Assembly (NCBI GenBank): GCA_000690595.2
Contig: JHUT02000011.1
Span: 51,410 to 106,939 of the forward strand
Reading direction: 5' to 3'
Length of the DNA stretch: 55,530 bases
Origin: Natrinema mahii
Lineage (GTDB): Archaea; Halobacteriota; Halobacteria; Halobacteriales; Natrialbaceae
Shown in pieces: positions 53,171-55,530 of the stretch (within the stretch, counting starts at the first letter, position 1; each line of letters starts with the position of its first letter). The notes beneath the pieces were generated by a model. It saw nothing but the letters and a program-made list of their open reading frames with translations, did no database searches and was not told the DNA's origin. Made by a program: the position numbers and the translations under genes.

Positions 53171-53189
53171 AGCTATCGTAGAGATAGCT
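53171..53189. repeat. AGCTATC-GTAGA-GATAGCT inverted repeat at a start codon
   Basis: A perfect 7-bp stem with 5-nt loop. Its last base is the first base of the TTG start codon at 53189. It could hide the start in an mRNA hairpin or be an operator. Confidence 0.6.
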
Positions 53190-53734
53190 TGACGGATCAG
53201 ACTACAGAATCCTCTCGAGTTACTGTTCAAGCAGGGGAAACAACTAATATCGGTATCAATCTGGAGGGGATAGTCCCGACAGAGGCTCGAGTGATGGTTG
53301 ATGATGAAGTCGTTAAAACGACGGAATTGCCTGCTGATCTGCCGGAGTGGTGGTTTAATTTCTCACGAGATACACCCGGGCAGTATCATGTTGAGATTAT
53401 TGTTGAGGGCGAGTTTCCTGGACGACTAGGTCACCTTTACGAACAGGATGCGCTTGAGTTCGACAATACAGAAGCTCGTGCGGCGTGGGATGTTGTTGTT
53501 ACACCGGGTAAACAGAAATCAAAGATAGGGCGGGTTTGGGGTATCATCAAAGAGTTCCTTGCGATCTATTCTCTGGCCACTCTTGTACAGAAGGTGTATC
53601 TGAAGGTTCGGGAACTTCCGGGGCGACTGCGTCAAGCAGAGTCCGAGGAAACTGAGGACGTGAACGCGACGTTGAATGATTTTCAGACTGAAGATGCCTC
53701 AGATGGTGATTCGGGAGGTGGTGCTGAAAGTTGA
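53189..53734 (+). CDS. beta-rich protein with TTG start, function unknown
   Basis: A 181-aa protein. Residues 1-105 are rich in beta strands (SSRVTVQAGETTNIGINLEG; EARVMVDDEVVKT; YHVEIIVEGEF) like an Ig/CARDB-type sandwich. A helical segment follows (KIGRVWGIIKEFLAIYSLAT to LVQKVYLKVREL), perhaps membrane-associated, and an acidic Ser/Gly/Asp-rich tail ends it. TTG 53189 is the only start giving the whole domain. It is 156 bp behind the 313-aa gene. Confidence 0.55.
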   Translation: MTDQTTESSRVTVQAGETTNIGINLEGIVPTEARVMVDDEVVKTTELPADLPEWWFNFSRDTPGQYHVEIIVEGEFPGRLGHLYEQDALEFDNTEARAAWDVVVTPGKQKSKIGRVWGIIKEFLAIYSLATLVQKVYLKVRELPGRLRQAESEETEDVNATLNDFQTEDASDGDSGGGAES

Positions 53735-53860
53735 AACGCTCATCTGTACTAATCGACCAGTTATTTTGTCGTAGAAGGCAGGCAAGCCGACGCACGGAGG
53801 ACACGAACAAGGTGAACGCACCCGGTAGATTCATGTGTTATTTGGATAAAATAATGAAGC

Positions 53861-54466
53861 ATGGTAAGTTCAGACGGCTGCTACTTTTGCAATTCAGAGG
53901 TCGATATCGAGGAACACCATATCCTTCCACAAAGATTCGATGGATCTGATCTACCGGGCAATACGGTCGATCTTTGCCATGACTGTCACTGGAAACTCGA
54001 GCGTCTGTACAACAAGGATTTCTGGGAGGCGATTGGCGTCGATGATCCGCGAGCTACAAAAGAAAGTCATGTAACTTGTAATTACCACTCCTGCATGAAA
54101 TCAGCTGTGGGGAGCTACCATGCCAGTGGAGTTGTTGGTGGGAGTGGGCTGGTGTACCGATGCGAGGAACATATGCCAGATGGGGTGGAGAACGGTGGCG
54201 AAGAGGGTGATGATGAACTGGAGCTCCGGTCTATCGGGGAAGAGGAGGAACCGAGTACTCATATTGCGCGTTTAGAATTTGGTCTGGAGAATGAGCCTAT
54301 AACGCCAGATTCCATCGAGGATATGTATGATTTGGTTTTTGATCACTTGTATTTCGACGAATCGAATGGGGTCGTAACTGAGTTTCAGGCGTTAGTGAAT
54401 TCACAGATTTATCATGCGGAGTATTCGGATGGAACGTGGACTGTTAGCTATGAGGGTGACTACTGA
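53861..54466 (+). CDS. HNH-family endonuclease
   Basis: A 201-aa protein. The N-terminus has CYFCNSEVDIEEHHILPQRF, containing a CxxC and the H-H catalytic pair, then the Asn and second zinc pair in GNTVDLCHDCHWKLERL. This is the beta-beta-alpha HNH nuclease (about residues 7-50). The remaining 150 residues include a second Cys/His-containing segment (HVTCNYHSCMKSAVGSYHAS; YRCEEHMPDG), then an acidic region. Such HNH proteins occur in mobile elements and defence. A TATA-like TTGGATAAAATA lies about 20 nt upstream. Confidence 0.8.
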   Translation: MVSSDGCYFCNSEVDIEEHHILPQRFDGSDLPGNTVDLCHDCHWKLERLYNKDFWEAIGVDDPRATKESHVTCNYHSCMKSAVGSYHASGVVGGSGLVYRCEEHMPDGVENGGEEGDDELELRSIGEEEEPSTHIARLEFGLENEPITPDSIEDMYDLVFDHLYFDESNGVVTEFQALVNSQIYHAEYSDGTWTVSYEGDY

Positions 54467-54513
54467 GGGCTTTCGTCTCGTCTATCCTCTGCCAGTGATC
54501 AAGGCCACAACGT

Positions 54514-55395
54514 TCACCCGAGAATGATTAGATGTGCAAATAGCACTGTGAGGTTTTGGAACAACACCCGATAACGTATCTGAGACTGCTTTCGAAAGGA
54601 GGCTGCTCCGAACTGCTTGTAAAGCCGGTTTGTGGATGCACCTATTGATGTTGCTGAAACGAAGATGAGGAGTGAGACACCAAGACTTCCAAAAACGGCG
54701 GCTCCCCAAACCACACCAAACGATCGGAGAGCTAACCACCTCGTAAGCCCGACAAAGGCTTGCGCTGTTTCACCTGGCCGTGGAACGATCGTCTCAGGCT
54801 CCTTTTGCCGTAGTTGAACGACTGAATTAGGCAGTTCTTCGTCTGGCTTGGATAACTTGTGAGCTTCTTTGATTGCTCTATTCTGCTGTATTCGACGCCA
54901 TAACGCAGTATCGCTAGTGTTTGCCTGCCAACTCGCGATAACTATGTTAAATAAAATCTGTTCGGTCTTTGCGTACTTAATCTGGAGAGCAATAGGCACG
55001 AAAATGGTTGCTATGCTTAGGATGAATAACCACAAAACGTAGTTGAAGTACACTAAATCTTGTATCAGAAAGGCAACTTTGGCAATGACGTAGAGGATAC
55101 CGAGGATGCTAATTTCCACCATAAATTCGATGGAAGCTGCCATGAACGCGGAATGGGTATTCTCGCTTCCGTTCATAATGAGAATACGCCGTATGAGGGT
55201 GAGTGCTGCAAAAAGCACCATCAAAAATTTCAGTATTTGGTATGAGATGTCATTCTCTGTAGGATATGCAAGAACGATCGTCAGGATCAACATGAAAAAT
55301 GCAATCTCAAAATCAACCAAGCTGTCCAATGAGAGATCGTCATGAAACACCTCCCCCTCTGGGATCGGATCAATATCTATTCGACTCTCACTCAT
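54514..55395 (-). CDS. six-helix membrane protein, function unknown
   Basis: A 293-aa protein from ATG 55395 (MSESRIDIDPIPEGEVFHDD). The frame stays open to the right edge, but the sequence before this ATG looks non-coding and a TTAAG box precedes it by about 35 nt. Hydrophobic segments: FFMLILTIVLAYP, FLMVLFAALTLIRRILIM, FMVEISILGILYVIAKVAFL, YVLWLFILSIATIFVPIAL, then a 75-residue cytoplasmic loop with charged helices (RIQQNRAIKEAHKLSKPDEE), then two more (FGVVWGAAVFGSLGVSLLIF; LTVLFAHLIILG). It is convergent with the HNH gene. It may be an effector or transporter; the family is not recognised. Confidence 0.65.
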   Translation of the reverse strand: MSESRIDIDPIPEGEVFHDDLSLDSLVDFEIAFFMLILTIVLAYPTENDISYQILKFLMVLFAALTLIRRILIMNGSENTHSAFMAASIEFMVEISILGILYVIAKVAFLIQDLVYFNYVLWLFILSIATIFVPIALQIKYAKTEQILFNIVIASWQANTSDTALWRRIQQNRAIKEAHKLSKPDEELPNSVVQLRQKEPETIVPRPGETAQAFVGLTRWLALRSFGVVWGAAVFGSLGVSLLIFVSATSIGASTNRLYKQFGAASFRKQSQIRYRVLFQNLTVLFAHLIILG

Positions 55396-55530
55396 TATGT
55401 TGGAAAGTATACTAACGGGTCTTAATTCTACCGTGCTATCCTGTTCGGACTGACTCCACAGTAGGTGTACGACTATATCGCTGAGAGAAATAGACGGGGT
55501 CGAATCGAACCTCAGTACCTCACAAAGCAT

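Noticed and set aside
53731-53949. A 72-codon frame overlapping the HNH start
   Set aside because: Arg-rich, overlaps the zinc motif of the HNH protein in another frame.
52091-55395. Named defence systems such as CBASS, Thoeris or retrons
   Set aside because: No nucleotidyltransferase, TIR, reverse transcriptase, helicase or methylase motif is visible in these proteins.

Overview
The window is from an extremely halophilic archaeon (class Halobacteria). It is GC-rich, the encoded proteins are strongly acidic, and many genes start right behind a TATA-like box with little or no leader. Archaeal markers include eS4, eL19, eL32, the RNase P subunit Rpp29, methenyl-tetrahydromethanopterin cyclohydrolase, HalOD1 and Tat-type 'RR' lipoproteins. 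The very frequent CTCGAG hexamer suggests Natrialbaceae, but that is an inference and the species is not fixed by this window.

Layout. 1-2.2 kb: the start of a coiled-coil gene with a perfect 33-bp tandem repeat, a small membrane protein, an EamA exporter and a winged-helix regulator. 2.3-8.7 kb: a complete dipeptide/oligopeptide ABC operon (dppABCDF) transcribed leftward from a clear TATA box, with a TTGTAC-N6-GTACAA palindrome upstream. 8.9-22.9 kb: a housekeeping patchwork with RNase HI, a DUF2240 protein, two HAD hydrolases, a methyltransferase, an AI-2E family permease, a CoA-disulfide-reductase-like flavoprotein, a divergent HxlR regulator/thioredoxin-reductase-like pair with several GTAAC/GTTAC palindromes between them, a GH15 glucoamylase-type enzyme, pyrF, a VapBC pair and small zinc-ribbon proteins. 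23.0-24.7 kb: an AT-richer insert with an IS6-type transposase remnant, a Tat-exported protein with a glycine/alanine-rich hydrophobic core, and a four-helix membrane protein. This looks like a bacteriocin/immunity pair but is unproven. 24.9-33.8 kb: a GTPBP1-like GTPase, a GDT1-family transporter, the proline operon proC-proB-proA, mch, a thiamine-binding protein, a HalOD1 protein and a DUF4112 protein.

33.8-34.4 kb: tRNA-Gly(GCC) on the minus strand, a second copy of its 3' 21 bp placed 131 bp away (an integration-scar pattern), and a 24-bp perfect palindrome. 34.4-48.8 kb: the S10-spc ribosomal superoperon, 25 tightly packed genes from an RNA methyltransferase through uL3 to uL15 and secY, with most neighbours overlapping by 1-8 bases or nearly touching.

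48.8-55.5 kb: a lower-GC genomic island directly behind secY. It begins with a ribbon-helix-helix protein translationally coupled to a complete tyrosine integrase. A dense palindromic repeat block and a small DNA-binding-like protein follow. Next come a Tat-type metzincin protease gene with related stem-loop repeats on either side of it, an unrecognised 313-aa protein, a beta-rich protein with a TTG start, an HNH endonuclease and a six-helix membrane protein. The cargo of this island and the 23-24.7 kb pair are the best candidates in the window for undescribed biology.
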